Origin: Candidatus Heimdallarchaeota archaeon
GTDB lineage: Archaea > Asgardarchaeota > Heimdallarchaeia > JABLTI01
Length of the DNA stretch: 64,000 bases
Direction of reading: 5' to 3'
Assembly (NCBI GenBank): GCA_018238155.1
Contig: JABCTZ010000032.1
Coordinates: 215,034 to 279,033, forward strand
In this document: piece by piece, positions 9,565-18,396 of the stretch
Position numbering within the stretch: position 1 is the stretch's first letter
Layout: the number at the start of each line of letters is the position of its first letter
Translations under genes and position numbers: made by a program
The notes under the pieces: generated by a model
Databases searched by the model: none
What the model saw: the letters and a program-made list of their open reading frames with translations, nothing else
Told to the model about the DNA's origin: nothing

Positions 9565-11595
9565 TTGACTCAAAATCCAGAAATAACTATTATTAAAGCC
9601 ATTCAAGAGGGACTTGTTAAAGCATTCAAAGAGTTAAATTTAACAGGTAAACCTATAATTCAAGAAACGACAAAAAAATCCTCTTTTGGTGATTATTGTT
9701 CACCAATATTTCAAATTGCAAAAGAAAATAGGAGAAACCCAAAAGAGCTTGCAAAATTAATTGTCGAAAGTTTTCCAAAATTAGATTGTGTTGAAGAGGT
9801 TTCTGCTGAAGGTGGTTTCGTCAATTATAAGCTTAATCGAGCTCATTGTTCACGTTTAATTTTGTCAGTGATTCTAGCGAATGAGAAATTCTACCAAAGC
9901 GATTTGTACAAAGGTCAAAGAATAATCGTTGAGCACACTTCTGCAAATCCGAATGGACCAATCCATATTGGAAATTTTAGAGGTTCAATTATTGGTGATA
10001 TTTATGCTAGAATATTGAAAGCTGTAGGAGCAGAAGTATTAACAAACTTTTATGTGGATGATCTAGGGCACCAAATCCCTGTTCTGGTCATTGGATATGA
10101 ATTGCTGAAAAAGTATGACACTGTACCTACTGAATTAAAAATTGACCATTTACTAGGTAGAATTTATGCTATAACACATACTATGTTTGATATCCAAAAA
10201 ATCAAAAAAGAGCTAAAGGAAAAATACGATTTAATTTTAGGAAAGGACCTCAATTGGATGACGAAAGAAGATGTAAAGCAATTGAAAATCTCTCTAGAAA
10301 AGAAGAATGTTCCTTTAGAAGAGCAAAAAAAGTTTTTGAAGCAAAGTGGGTTTATTCTGAACATTCAATCAGACATTCATACAAGATTCAAAACTTTCTA
10401 TGAAATATTGAAAACATGTATAGAGAAAGATGGTATTGATTTAACCACTGCAGTTCCTGATTTGAATAGACAATACATGGATAACGAGAAGGATGCGGTA
10501 AGAAAAGTTAGAACGACTTGCGAAGATGCATTACGTGGTCAAAGAGAGGAATTAGCAATTCTGGGCATCGAACATGATAATTATGATTGGGAAGCTGATC
10601 TTCAATGGTCTGGAAAAGTCGATGCTGCCTTAAAAAAGCTAAACATAAATGGTTTTCTAATTGAGGATGGAAAAGCAAGATTGTTTGATGCGAACAAAGC
10701 AGCAGACCTCAAAGGTGCAAGAGAATATCTTAAAATGAAGCCATCATATGAAATCCCTAAACCTATTCTTGTTACATCAACAGGTGATACATTATATCTC
10801 TTAAGAGATATTGCTTATTCTCTCAAAAAGGTGGATCATTATTCAGCTGATAAAGTATTCAATGTTATAGGTAAAGGACAAGAGCTATCACAACGTCAAT
10901 TGAATCTTGCAGTGAGAGCGGTAGGACGTGAAGATGCCGCAAATAAAATGTGGCATTTGAATTATGAATTTATAGAATTACAAGGTGCTCTTACAAGTAT
11001 GAGTGCAAGAAGATTACAATACATAACACCTTTAGAGCTTTATGAAAAAACACGAGAAGCTGTATTAGAGAATTTCCTACAAAATAGAGATTATCCTAAA
11101 AAAGAAAAAGATGAAATTGCTCATGATGTTACTGTTGGAGCAATAAAATATTCTATTATTGCAATTGGTTTAATGAGAAAATTGTTGTTTAATCCCAAAG
11201 AAGTAGTTTCGCTATCCAATAACACATCTCCCTTCATTCAGTATGCATATGCTCGTTCACAGAATATTCTTGCTAAAACTGATTTCTTATGGGATAAGAA
11301 ACATGAAAGCACTCTCAAGAGCTTATTTGAGGATGAAGAATGGGCATTAGTTTTATCCCTTCTTAAATTACCAAATATATTACTTCATGCTGCTGAGCAG
11401 ATAAAACCAGAACTAATCAGTAATTACCTCTTTGATTTAGCAAATCTTTTCAATAAATTCTATGATGCTCATCGTGTTCTAGATGCTACAACAAAAGAAC
11501 TCATTACTGCACGGTGTGCACTTACTTTTGCTGCCGGAAAGCAGCTCACAGAAGGTTTGAATTTACTTGGCATTAAATCACCATCAAGAATGTAA
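9565..11595 (+). CDS. argS: Arginyl-tRNA synthetase
   Basis: The enzyme charges tRNA-Arg with arginine. This 676-residue protein has an N-terminal Add-1-like domain, then the class I site HTSANPNGPIHIGNFRGS with HIGN in place of HIGH near residue 133. It also has the SMSARR loop as the KMSK equivalent near 478 and a C-terminal DALR anticodon-binding domain (SPFIQYAYARSQ). A lysine-rich insertion around residues 210-280 makes it longer than bacterial ArgS. The TTG at 9565 follows GGTGA by about 9 bases and gives the full N-terminal domain; an ATG at 9552 is out of frame. Confidence 0.96.
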   Translation: MTQNPEITIIKAIQEGLVKAFKELNLTGKPIIQETTKKSSFGDYCSPIFQIAKENRRNPKELAKLIVESFPKLDCVEEVSAEGGFVNYKLNRAHCSRLILSVILANEKFYQSDLYKGQRIIVEHTSANPNGPIHIGNFRGSIIGDIYARILKAVGAEVLTNFYVDDLGHQIPVLVIGYELLKKYDTVPTELKIDHLLGRIYAITHTMFDIQKIKKELKEKYDLILGKDLNWMTKEDVKQLKISLEKKNVPLEEQKKFLKQSGFILNIQSDIHTRFKTFYEILKTCIEKDGIDLTTAVPDLNRQYMDNEKDAVRKVRTTCEDALRGQREELAILGIEHDNYDWEADLQWSGKVDAALKKLNINGFLIEDGKARLFDANKAADLKGAREYLKMKPSYEIPKPILVTSTGDTLYLLRDIAYSLKKVDHYSADKVFNVIGKGQELSQRQLNLAVRAVGREDAANKMWHLNYEFIELQGALTSMSARRLQYITPLELYEKTREAVLENFLQNRDYPKKEKDEIAHDVTVGAIKYSIIAIGLMRKLLFNPKEVVSLSNNTSPFIQYAYARSQNILAKTDFLWDKKHESTLKSLFEDEEWALVLSLLKLPNILLHAAEQIKPELISNYLFDLANLFNKFYDAHRVLDATTKELITARCALTFAAGKQLTEGLNLLGIKSPSRM

Positions 11596-11787
11596 ACAAT
11601 CCTAAATCGATTTTTTTCCAGCTGAAAACGTAATACCTTGATAAGAATGTAGATAACACCACTCTTTTTCTATTATTTTTGTATCCTTTAATATAAGTGG
11701 AAAGTTGGTTGAAGTTTTGTTCACACCATTTTCCAATGAAGACATGCTGAGAATTATTATCAAATTAATTTAGTTGGTGTTACTGCA

Positions 11788-13083
11788 GTGAGTGGATCGG
11801 AATTTCCAAATAAAAACAATAGAGACCAATATGCTCTTAATGACTTTGTTTCGAGACAAAGAGGAACAATTCAAAGAGAGACTAAGAAACCACTTGGAAA
11901 AACTAATTGTTATGTGGTAGGTGTAGGTGGCGGTGGAAATAACACTGTAAATCGTTTAATGTCTACTGCAATACGTGATGCTTTGTGTGTTTGTGTAAAC
12001 ACTGATCTTCAACATTTGAATTCTGTAAAATGTAACACTACTTTGCTTATTGGTAAAAAGACTACAAGAGGATTAGGTTCTGGCGGAAAACCTGAGCTTG
12101 GAAAAGCTGCTGCAGAAGAATCCTATAGTGAAATTCAAAGAATGTTCTCAGATGCAGACATAATTTTCTTAACATGTGGTTTAGGTGGCGGAACAGGCAC
12201 AGGAGCAGTCCCTATCATTGCTGAAATAGCTAAAAATTCTGGTGCAATAGTCATTGGAGTTGTTACAATTCCATTCAGCATGGAAGGCGGCAGAAAAGAA
12301 AAAGCATACAAAGGATTAGCAGAGTTACAAAAGCACTCTGATACTGTAGTGATAATTGAAAATGATAAATTACTCGAGATAGTTCCTGATTTGCCAATTG
12401 AGGAAGCATTTGGTGTTGCAGATGAAGTACTAGCAAAATATATCTATTCAATTATTTCAACAGTCACCCAACCAAGTCTTATCAATGTCGATTTTGCTGA
12501 TTTGAAAACCGTCATTACAAATGGAGGGGTAACTGTCTGTGGAATTGGTGAAGCAAAAGGAGAAGATCGAGCCAAAATAGCTGTTCATAAAGCACTGGAA
12601 AGTCCTTTGATAAATGTTGACTATAGTGAAGGGTCTGCTGCATTGATTCATGTCACTGGTGGGTCAACTATGTCCTTGAAGGAAGCAAGTAGTGTAGTTG
12701 AAATAATAAGAGGAAAATTAGAACCTGGTGCAGAAGTAATTTGGGGGACAAAAGTGGACTCAGAATTAGGTGATTTACTTCGAATAACAATAGTAATCTC
12801 TGGAGTACAAAGTGATCAAATCATTGGTATGAGAAAGAAAAATGAAACCATTTATGGAACTTCTATGCCATATGATAATATTGGTCAAATGAAGGATCCT
12901 GTCATACCTCCAAGAGAAAAAGAAAATTGGTTGAAAAAAGACAAACGACCAATATTTAAAGAATTGAGAAAGAAAACACAAGAGACAAAAGAAGAAATCC
13001 CAAAGAAAAAAGCATCAATAAAAGATGAGGAAGATGCTGATCAATTTTGGGATGAGATTGGCGTTTCAAAAGGTTTACAATAA
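11788..13083 (+). CDS. ftsZ: Cell division GTPase FtsZ
   Basis: FtsZ polymerises at the division site. This 431-residue protein has the first G-loop VGGGGNNTVNRL, the tubulin signature GLGGGTGTGAVP near residue 133, and the T7 synergy loop NVDFADLKTVI, so assembly-coupled GTP hydrolysis should be intact. After the globular domain (ending near 350) comes a charged, lysine-rich linker and a short terminal peptide DQFWDEIGV that may be the partner-binding tail. The start is GTG 11788. About 190 bases of untranslated upstream sequence separate it from argS. One copy is seen here; many archaea carry two. Confidence 0.96.
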   Translation: MSGSEFPNKNNRDQYALNDFVSRQRGTIQRETKKPLGKTNCYVVGVGGGGNNTVNRLMSTAIRDALCVCVNTDLQHLNSVKCNTTLLIGKKTTRGLGSGGKPELGKAAAEESYSEIQRMFSDADIIFLTCGLGGGTGTGAVPIIAEIAKNSGAIVIGVVTIPFSMEGGRKEKAYKGLAELQKHSDTVVIIENDKLLEIVPDLPIEEAFGVADEVLAKYIYSIISTVTQPSLINVDFADLKTVITNGGVTVCGIGEAKGEDRAKIAVHKALESPLINVDYSEGSAALIHVTGGSTMSLKEASSVVEIIRGKLEPGAEVIWGTKVDSELGDLLRITIVISGVQSDQIIGMRKKNETIYGTSMPYDNIGQMKDPVIPPREKENWLKKDKRPIFKELRKKTQETKEEIPKKKASIKDEEDADQFWDEIGVSKGLQ

Positions 13084-13161
13084 CTGACTTCCTGATTTCA
13101 AGCTCAGAGGTAACCTTATAAAAACTAGTGAATGATGGTTTTTTGCTGTTAGAAGTAAATT

Positions 13162-13237
13162 AGACCCGTATTGTAGCGGCCAATCATAGCAGTTTTTGAA
13201 ATTGCTGACGGAGGTTCGAATCCTCTCGGGTCTTCCA
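13162..13237 (+). tRNA. tRNA-Gln(TTG)
   Basis: Acceptor AGACCCG pairs perfectly with CGGGTCT (13227-13233), with discriminator T and encoded CCA (13235-13237). Anticodon stem GCAGT (13189-13193) pairs with ATTGC (13201-13205); the loop TTTTGAA holds anticodon TTG at 13196-13198. The T stem is GGAGG/CCTCT around TTCGAAT. There is no intron. A TATA-like CTTATAAAAA lies at 13115-13124. The D arm is weak. Confidence 0.92.
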
Positions 13238-13273
13238 ATCTTCTTTTTAATGATCTATGTTTGGTTGGTTATC

Positions 13274-13843
13274 ATGGTATCAGTTAAAATTTTCATTGCA
13301 GGCGATCTACATATTCCGTCTAGAGCAGCTATGTTGCATCCAGATTTTGAAAGTGTTCTACTTCAGCAAGAATGGGATTATATTGTTTTAACTGGGGATC
13401 TAACAACTCCTTCAGTTCTTCATCGATTCGAAAAGCTAGCTCGTTCACCAAAAAAACTAATTGTTGCACGAGGAAATATGGATCAGATGACTCTCCCACT
13501 CAAACCTACTTTTGAAATTGGTTCCCTACGCCTAGGTGCTTTTCATGGAACGGATGTTAACCCAAGGGGAGATATTCTCCAGCTAAAAAATGTCGCAAAA
13601 GAGATGGGTGTAAGAATACTTTTCACAGGACATTCGCATAAAACTTCTATCCATTTTGATGATGAACACATTATCCTTAACCCTGGCACCTCAACTGGAG
13701 CTTCAGGAGGAACTTCATGGTCAGTTGATACTGCATTAATTACTATGGAGATTAGTTTGGATAAATATGTGATTCTCATCAACTGGTTGAAAATTAATAA
13801 AAATGGAAAATTAGAGATTGAACGATTAACAATCAATCTCTAA
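13274..13843 (+). CDS. Vps29-like metallophosphoesterase
   Basis: This 189-residue calcineurin-like phosphoesterase has all metal motifs: AGDLHIP, LTGDL, GNMDQ, FHGTD and GHSHK, then LNPGTSTGAS. The GDLHIP start and the NPG-x-x-TGA loop, together with the near-identical length, resemble eukaryotic retromer subunit Vps29 more than typical MJ0936/YfcE phosphodiesterases. Because the catalytic ligands are present, it may still be an active enzyme. The start is set at ATG 13274 because longer reading would begin inside tRNA-Gln; an ATG at 13250 is possible. It ends at a short hairpin facing the convergent gene. Confidence 0.8.
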   Translation: MVSVKIFIAGDLHIPSRAAMLHPDFESVLLQQEWDYIVLTGDLTTPSVLHRFEKLARSPKKLIVARGNMDQMTLPLKPTFEIGSLRLGAFHGTDVNPRGDILQLKNVAKEMGVRILFTGHSHKTSIHFDDEHIILNPGTSTGASGGTSWSVDTALITMEISLDKYVILINWLKINKNGKLEIERLTINL

Positions 13844-13846
13844 AAA

Positions 13847-13860
13847 AACCCTTTTGGGTT
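13847..13860. terminator. Short hairpin between convergent genes
   Basis: AACCC, a TTTT loop and GGGTT form a perfect small hairpin between the Vps29-like stop and the convergent DOMON gene stop. A-tract and T-tract flanks make it a possible bidirectional terminator. Confidence 0.45.
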
Positions 13861-13868
13861 AAAATAGA

Positions 13869-15539
13869 TTATTTTCTTTTCTTTTTGCTTGCTTTACTAA
13901 TGATTGTTAAAAGTGCTATTGCAGATAAAGCAATCTCCAATGTTGGCAAAGGAGTAATTTTAGTGTTCACTGAAGTTGTTTCTGGTGGTGGAGTAGGTGT
14001 AGTTGAAGCCGCAGTTGTGAACCAGAAATACTCGGATGTGACTTTATTCAAATTTGTATCCCAAGCTTCAATGAAGTATGTGTAATTATTTGCTTCATTA
14101 AGAGCGTGTTCAATTGAGATATTACCCATAAACGTTGTGCTCCCAGATGCGAATTGTACCATATCAGTTTGGAGAGCTACTTCACCATCTTTATATGAGT
14201 AAAGAAATGCAGTAATATCATTATTGATACAGTAATCATCATCGAGACCAACGGTTACAATGACGTAATCTTCGTCTAGAGGAACACCATTTGGGTATCT
14301 ATCATTCAAATCTACAATTCCTTGAATAGTTGGAGCTTTTGTATCATCAATTACAATTGTTTGATTTAATTGAATTGGATTCTCATAAAGAGGATAAAAA
14401 GTTACAAAGATTGTTTGTTCACCTAAAGGCATATCCCATTCACCAAAGAAGAATAAGAAACTATAGTTGCCAGTTACTGCATTGACATCAGGAGCAAACC
14501 ATGCACCAGGTCCATAAGTGTCACTCCATCCAGACAATTGAACAGTTAATGTGTAATCTGAAAAGTCATCAAACACACCACCAGTAATAACGAATGCTTG
14601 ATTTTGTATTTCGCCAACAATTGTTGTGAAGGTTAGATCGGCTGCTTCATTTGTAGAAGAGACATCAAATGATTGTGTTGAAATAAGCATATTGTATGTG
14701 TTATCACAATTAGCAAAACCTAATTCGAAGGATAATGAACTTGAGAAATCAATAACAAAGTCATCTGTTTCAGTAGTGTCCAATAATCTAATCATTTCTA
14801 CCGTGTAGTAGTCTTGGAGCGTAGAATTGTAATCTGATGCAACAATGGTATTTGCTTGACTGCCTGTAGCAACGTTGGTTAAAACGTCTTCCCAAGCATC
14901 ATACATCGTACCATTTGGTAATATGAATTCATTGGCAATTGACACCCAATTACTATCAACTATTGGTTTAGCATCTTCAAAAGTATCTGTCTCATTTGTG
15001 TTCATTCTGTATGGGAGAGTACCGCCATCAGGTGTGCCTACGTCATCACATTCGAAGGCAAGACCAGCATTAGTTCTGTTTGATGCTGTCCAAATCATAA
15101 TATCTGTATCAACTCCATCACTGAAACCAACTTGGATAACATCACCTGCACCATCAATAAAGTTCCAATCGACAAGTGATGGGTTATTCAGACCTGTTTT
15201 ATTCCATTGACCAACGGAAACGTCATAAGTTGTGTCTATCCATTGTAATGCAATGTAAACATTGGTGGCGTCAAAAGCTAAAGAGACGTTTACTCCACTG
15301 AACATTTCAAAGGCTAAGCCTTCCCATTCTGATAAGTCGCCATCAGCAATAATGGTGTAAGCACTTGCATCTACTGCCCATATACCCTTATCTCCCATCG
15401 AGTCTCCCATTGAATTGGGATGAGTACAAAGATTGTGTTCAAGTAAAGATGCACAATCAATTTGTGTTGCTGATAATAATGCAACAGAAAATATTGTAAT
15501 TACTATAATTAAACTTGAAAATAACATCATTTTTCTCAT
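13869..15539 (-). CDS. Secreted DOMON/ethylbenzene-dehydrogenase-like surface protein (copy 1)
   Basis: This 556-residue protein has an N-terminal signal segment (residues 1-25). A DOMON/CBM9-like beta-sandwich follows (about 50-300, opening IADGDLSEWEG and including WTASNRTNAG) of the ethylbenzene dehydrogenase heme-binding type. Further beta-rich domains, a Thr/Pro spacer (TTPTPPPETT) and a C-terminal anchor ending LPTLEIALSAIALL...KKKRK complete it. It should be outside the cell, tethered by the tail. The ATG at 15539 follows GGAGAGAGA. It is paralogous along its whole length to the next upstream gene. A redox or sugar-binding role is possible; neither is shown. Confidence 0.75.
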   Translation of the reverse strand: MRKMMLFSSLIIVITIFSVALLSATQIDCASLLEHNLCTHPNSMGDSMGDKGIWAVDASAYTIIADGDLSEWEGLAFEMFSGVNVSLAFDATNVYIALQWIDTTYDVSVGQWNKTGLNNPSLVDWNFIDGAGDVIQVGFSDGVDTDIMIWTASNRTNAGLAFECDDVGTPDGGTLPYRMNTNETDTFEDAKPIVDSNWVSIANEFILPNGTMYDAWEDVLTNVATGSQANTIVASDYNSTLQDYYTVEMIRLLDTTETDDFVIDFSSSLSFELGFANCDNTYNMLISTQSFDVSSTNEAADLTFTTIVGEIQNQAFVITGGVFDDFSDYTLTVQLSGWSDTYGPGAWFAPDVNAVTGNYSFLFFFGEWDMPLGEQTIFVTFYPLYENPIQLNQTIVIDDTKAPTIQGIVDLNDRYPNGVPLDEDYVIVTVGLDDDYCINNDITAFLYSYKDGEVALQTDMVQFASGSTTFMGNISIEHALNEANNYTYFIEAWDTNLNKVTSEYFWFTTAASTTPTPPPETTSVNTKITPLPTLEIALSAIALLTIISKASKKKRK

Positions 15540-15746
15540 TTTTCTCTCTCCATTAATAATTTAAATTAGTTAATTAGTCTTCTGACATTTAATAAATATG
15601 TCCATTTGCTAATACAAAGGTCAAAAAGTCTTGATGAATTAGCATTTTCATTAAATTAGCTGAAAGTTAATAATAAAGGGAAATTTTAGATTGAAAAAAA
15701 CAAAAGCCAATCTCTTACAAATTGAATCCTTTTTTAGGCTTTTTAT

Positions 15747-17420
15747 TTACTTTCTTTTCTTTTTGTTTGCTTTACCTATGATCGTTATTAGTGCCATTGC
15801 TGCTAAAGCGATTTCCAATGTTGGTAAATAAACAATGTGGGAGTTTTCTGAACCAGTTTGAATAGGTGTGTAAATGCCTGCAATAGATGTAAAGTTAAGT
15901 TTTGTTGTTGTAACTTTATTCATGTAAACATCAAATACTTCTACATAATAAAAGTAAAGATAATCAATCTCTATATCATGTTCTACAGAAAAGTTTCCTG
16001 AAAAAGTTCTGCCCAATATTGAAAATTGAGTCATTTCCACCATTGAGAGAACATCATCACCTTTGTAATAATAGAGATATGCTTTCAAATCATCAGTATC
16101 ACAGTAAGTATCATCTATTCCAATTGTAATTGTTACTTTATCAATATTTAGAGGAATGCCTTTTGGATACCAATCCGTAATATTAGTAACTCCGTAGATA
16201 TGTGGTGGATAAGTATCTTCAATATCTATTAATTGCCATAGAATTATCGGATCTTCATACATTGGATTTAAGGTAATCGTAATGTTGTTTGTGCCTATTG
16301 GCATATTCCTATTATCATAAAAGAATAAAAAGCTCCAAGAACCAGTAATCAAATCTATGGATGCATAGTCATAACTATTAGGACCATAAGTGTCATTCCA
16401 TCCAGAACATTCAATCCGTACTTTGATATTCCCAAAGTCATCGTAAACTTCTCCAGTAATAAGCAATGATAGTGATATCTCACTTGGCATTGTGTCAAAT
16501 GTTAATTCTGCAGGATTATTTGTTATTGTAATTTTAAATGAATTAAAGTTAAATGAATTATAACTTACAGTGTGAAAACTACCGCTAATTTCTAGATAAA
16601 ATGTTAATTCATCACTAACAAAATCTAAAGCACAATCATCGGTTTTGGAAGTGTTTAAAGGTCTCTTAAATTCCATAATATATTGTTCATTACTATATGT
16701 CCAATTCATTGATACATCTGCTTGACTCGCAGATGGAGTAATTAATCCTTCATTATACCAACCATCTATTGTAGTGAAATTTGGAATTGCAGAGTAATTG
16801 GTGATTGGAGTCCAATTATTATAATAAACAGGTTTAGCATTCCAATAGATATTCTCTGTAGTATTAGTGTTAATTAGATATGGAGTTAAACCTGTGTCTG
16901 GATTTCTACCATAATCATGTTCGAATACATATCCATTGTGAGTTCTATTAGATGCTGTCCAAGTCCAGAAATCACCTTTTGATATATTATCACTGTGAGC
17001 GAATCCCATAGATACTATATCATCCTCTCCATCTATTATCTCCCAATCCGCATCATCTTCATCAATCATACCAGTTTTATTCCATGTAAATACTGAATCA
17101 CTGAAAGTACTATCCGCCCATGTTAAGCCGATATAAACATAATTGGAATCATATGCAAGGTAAACATTGACGTTTGAAAGCAGCTCACTTTTAATTCCTT
17201 CTTGCTCCCAATCACTAAGATTACCATCTAAAATAAATTCCGTGTTTGTGAATTGTGCAAAAATCTCACTATCTCCAATCGGATCACCTAAAGCATCGCT
17301 AGAAATTGGTTTAGGTTGGTTATCTCTTTCTGTCTTTATGTAAATGTTCTCATTTCTAAAACTCATCGAGAATATCACTATTAATACCAAAAAACTTGAG
17401 ATAATTGTTCTTTTTCTCAT
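15747..17420 (-). CDS. Secreted DOMON/ethylbenzene-dehydrogenase-like surface protein (copy 2)
   Basis: This tandem paralog of the downstream gene has the same order: signal segment, ILDGNLSDWEQEG DOMON opening, WTASNRTHNG, NDTYGP and DTYPPHIYG modules, and a tail LPTLEIALAAMALITII...KKKRK. The start is ATG 17420 rather than the longer frame to 17465, because GGAGAGAGAA sits directly before it exactly as in copy 1 and the signal peptide then begins MRKRTI. About 207 bases separate the copies. Sequence between the copies has diverged widely, so the duplication is old or under diversifying pressure. Confidence 0.75.
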   Translation of the reverse strand: MRKRTIISSFLVLIVIFSMSFRNENIYIKTERDNQPKPISSDALGDPIGDSEIFAQFTNTEFILDGNLSDWEQEGIKSELLSNVNVYLAYDSNYVYIGLTWADSTFSDSVFTWNKTGMIDEDDADWEIIDGEDDIVSMGFAHSDNISKGDFWTWTASNRTHNGYVFEHDYGRNPDTGLTPYLINTNTTENIYWNAKPVYYNNWTPITNYSAIPNFTTIDGWYNEGLITPSASQADVSMNWTYSNEQYIMEFKRPLNTSKTDDCALDFVSDELTFYLEISGSFHTVSYNSFNFNSFKITITNNPAELTFDTMPSEISLSLLITGEVYDDFGNIKVRIECSGWNDTYGPNSYDYASIDLITGSWSFLFFYDNRNMPIGTNNITITLNPMYEDPIILWQLIDIEDTYPPHIYGVTNITDWYPKGIPLNIDKVTITIGIDDTYCDTDDLKAYLYYYKGDDVLSMVEMTQFSILGRTFSGNFSVEHDIEIDYLYFYYVEVFDVYMNKVTTTKLNFTSIAGIYTPIQTGSENSHIVYLPTLEIALAAMALITIIGKANKKKRK

Positions 17421-17686
17421 TTCTCTCTCTCCACAATTGCTTGAAATAACATTATTGTTCTTCAATTATTTAAAAAAAACTGTTCATTTGAATCTTTTTT
17501 ATGATAAAAACATCCTCAGAAGATTTTTATGTGAAAAAAGTAAACTTCTTTTCTGTAAAATAAGGTCTCTACGTAATATCTCAATAGAGCTGAGAATATT
17601 CGTTGTATTAAAGATAGCTTTCAGCTAATGATAATGCTAGATAGCATGAATAATTATGCTGGATATATGCCGAGGTGAACAAATCT

Positions 17687-18190
17687 ATGAAAAACGAACA
17701 TGCAGATATAGATATCGTTTCGAATACATTAGATGCTAGTTCCACTATTGGATATTTCATGGGTTCCTACAAAGATGTTCTTGGAGTTGGTGTTTTCAAT
17801 CTATTTGGTGGATCGCTATTTTCAAGTGCAAAGAATTCCAATGGTGATCTTGGATTAGCCGCATTCAAGTCTTTGTTGGGTTTAGTTGGAAGTCAAATTG
17901 ATTATATCTTACCTGCAGAAGCTAGTGTCCAATTTATCGCTCCAAACGATATTCTTGTTGGAGTTTCGAAAATCAGTACTGACAAAATTATGGCTGTTGT
18001 TCTCAGTCGTGAAGCACAATTGTCTTCTATTATTCCTAATTTGATTAAGATTACAAAAATGCTTCAGGGTATGACCGTTAAAGTAAATGCTCTTTCTAAT
18101 ACAAAATGTATGGAATATTGTAATATGACTGCTGCATCGCAATCTAGCCCAAGACAACGCAAAAATCTAGTCAAAAAATTTGGTGCTTGA
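17687..18190 (+). CDS. Hypothetical 167-residue protein
   Basis: The ATG at 17687 is preferred to GTG 17675 because GAGGTGA (17672-17678) then lies 8 bases upstream. The protein alternates hydrophobic strands and helices (VGVFNLFGGSLF, DKIMAVVLSREAQLSSIIPNLI) and has a late cysteine pair (KCMEYC). The strand-helix pattern would fit a roadblock/longin-like or similar small alpha/beta fold, but I see no diagnostic motif. It has no signal peptide. It is divergently oriented from the DOMON pair and has its own upstream region. Confidence 0.55.
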   Translation: MKNEHADIDIVSNTLDASSTIGYFMGSYKDVLGVGVFNLFGGSLFSSAKNSNGDLGLAAFKSLLGLVGSQIDYILPAEASVQFIAPNDILVGVSKISTDKIMAVVLSREAQLSSIIPNLIKITKMLQGMTVKVNALSNTKCMEYCNMTAASQSSPRQRKNLVKKFGA

Positions 18191-18396
18191 ATAAGTAAGG
18201 CGCCATCTTTCATTCTTTTTACGAATTCTTTTAATATGTAGTGTTTTTTGAATTAAACTAGTAGAAATTTAATCTCCGTATAACCAAAAAGATTTTAATG
18301 TTATGAAATTGAAAAAGGAGATGCAAAGGTAGGTAAAAAGTTAAAAACAACAAACTTTGCTTATTATCTATATTGAAGTGAAAAAAGGTTATCATA

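Noticed and set aside
13196..13273. Longer N terminus for the Vps29-like protein
   Set aside because: The extra codons run through tRNA-Gln and the spacer; the family N terminus starts at 13274.
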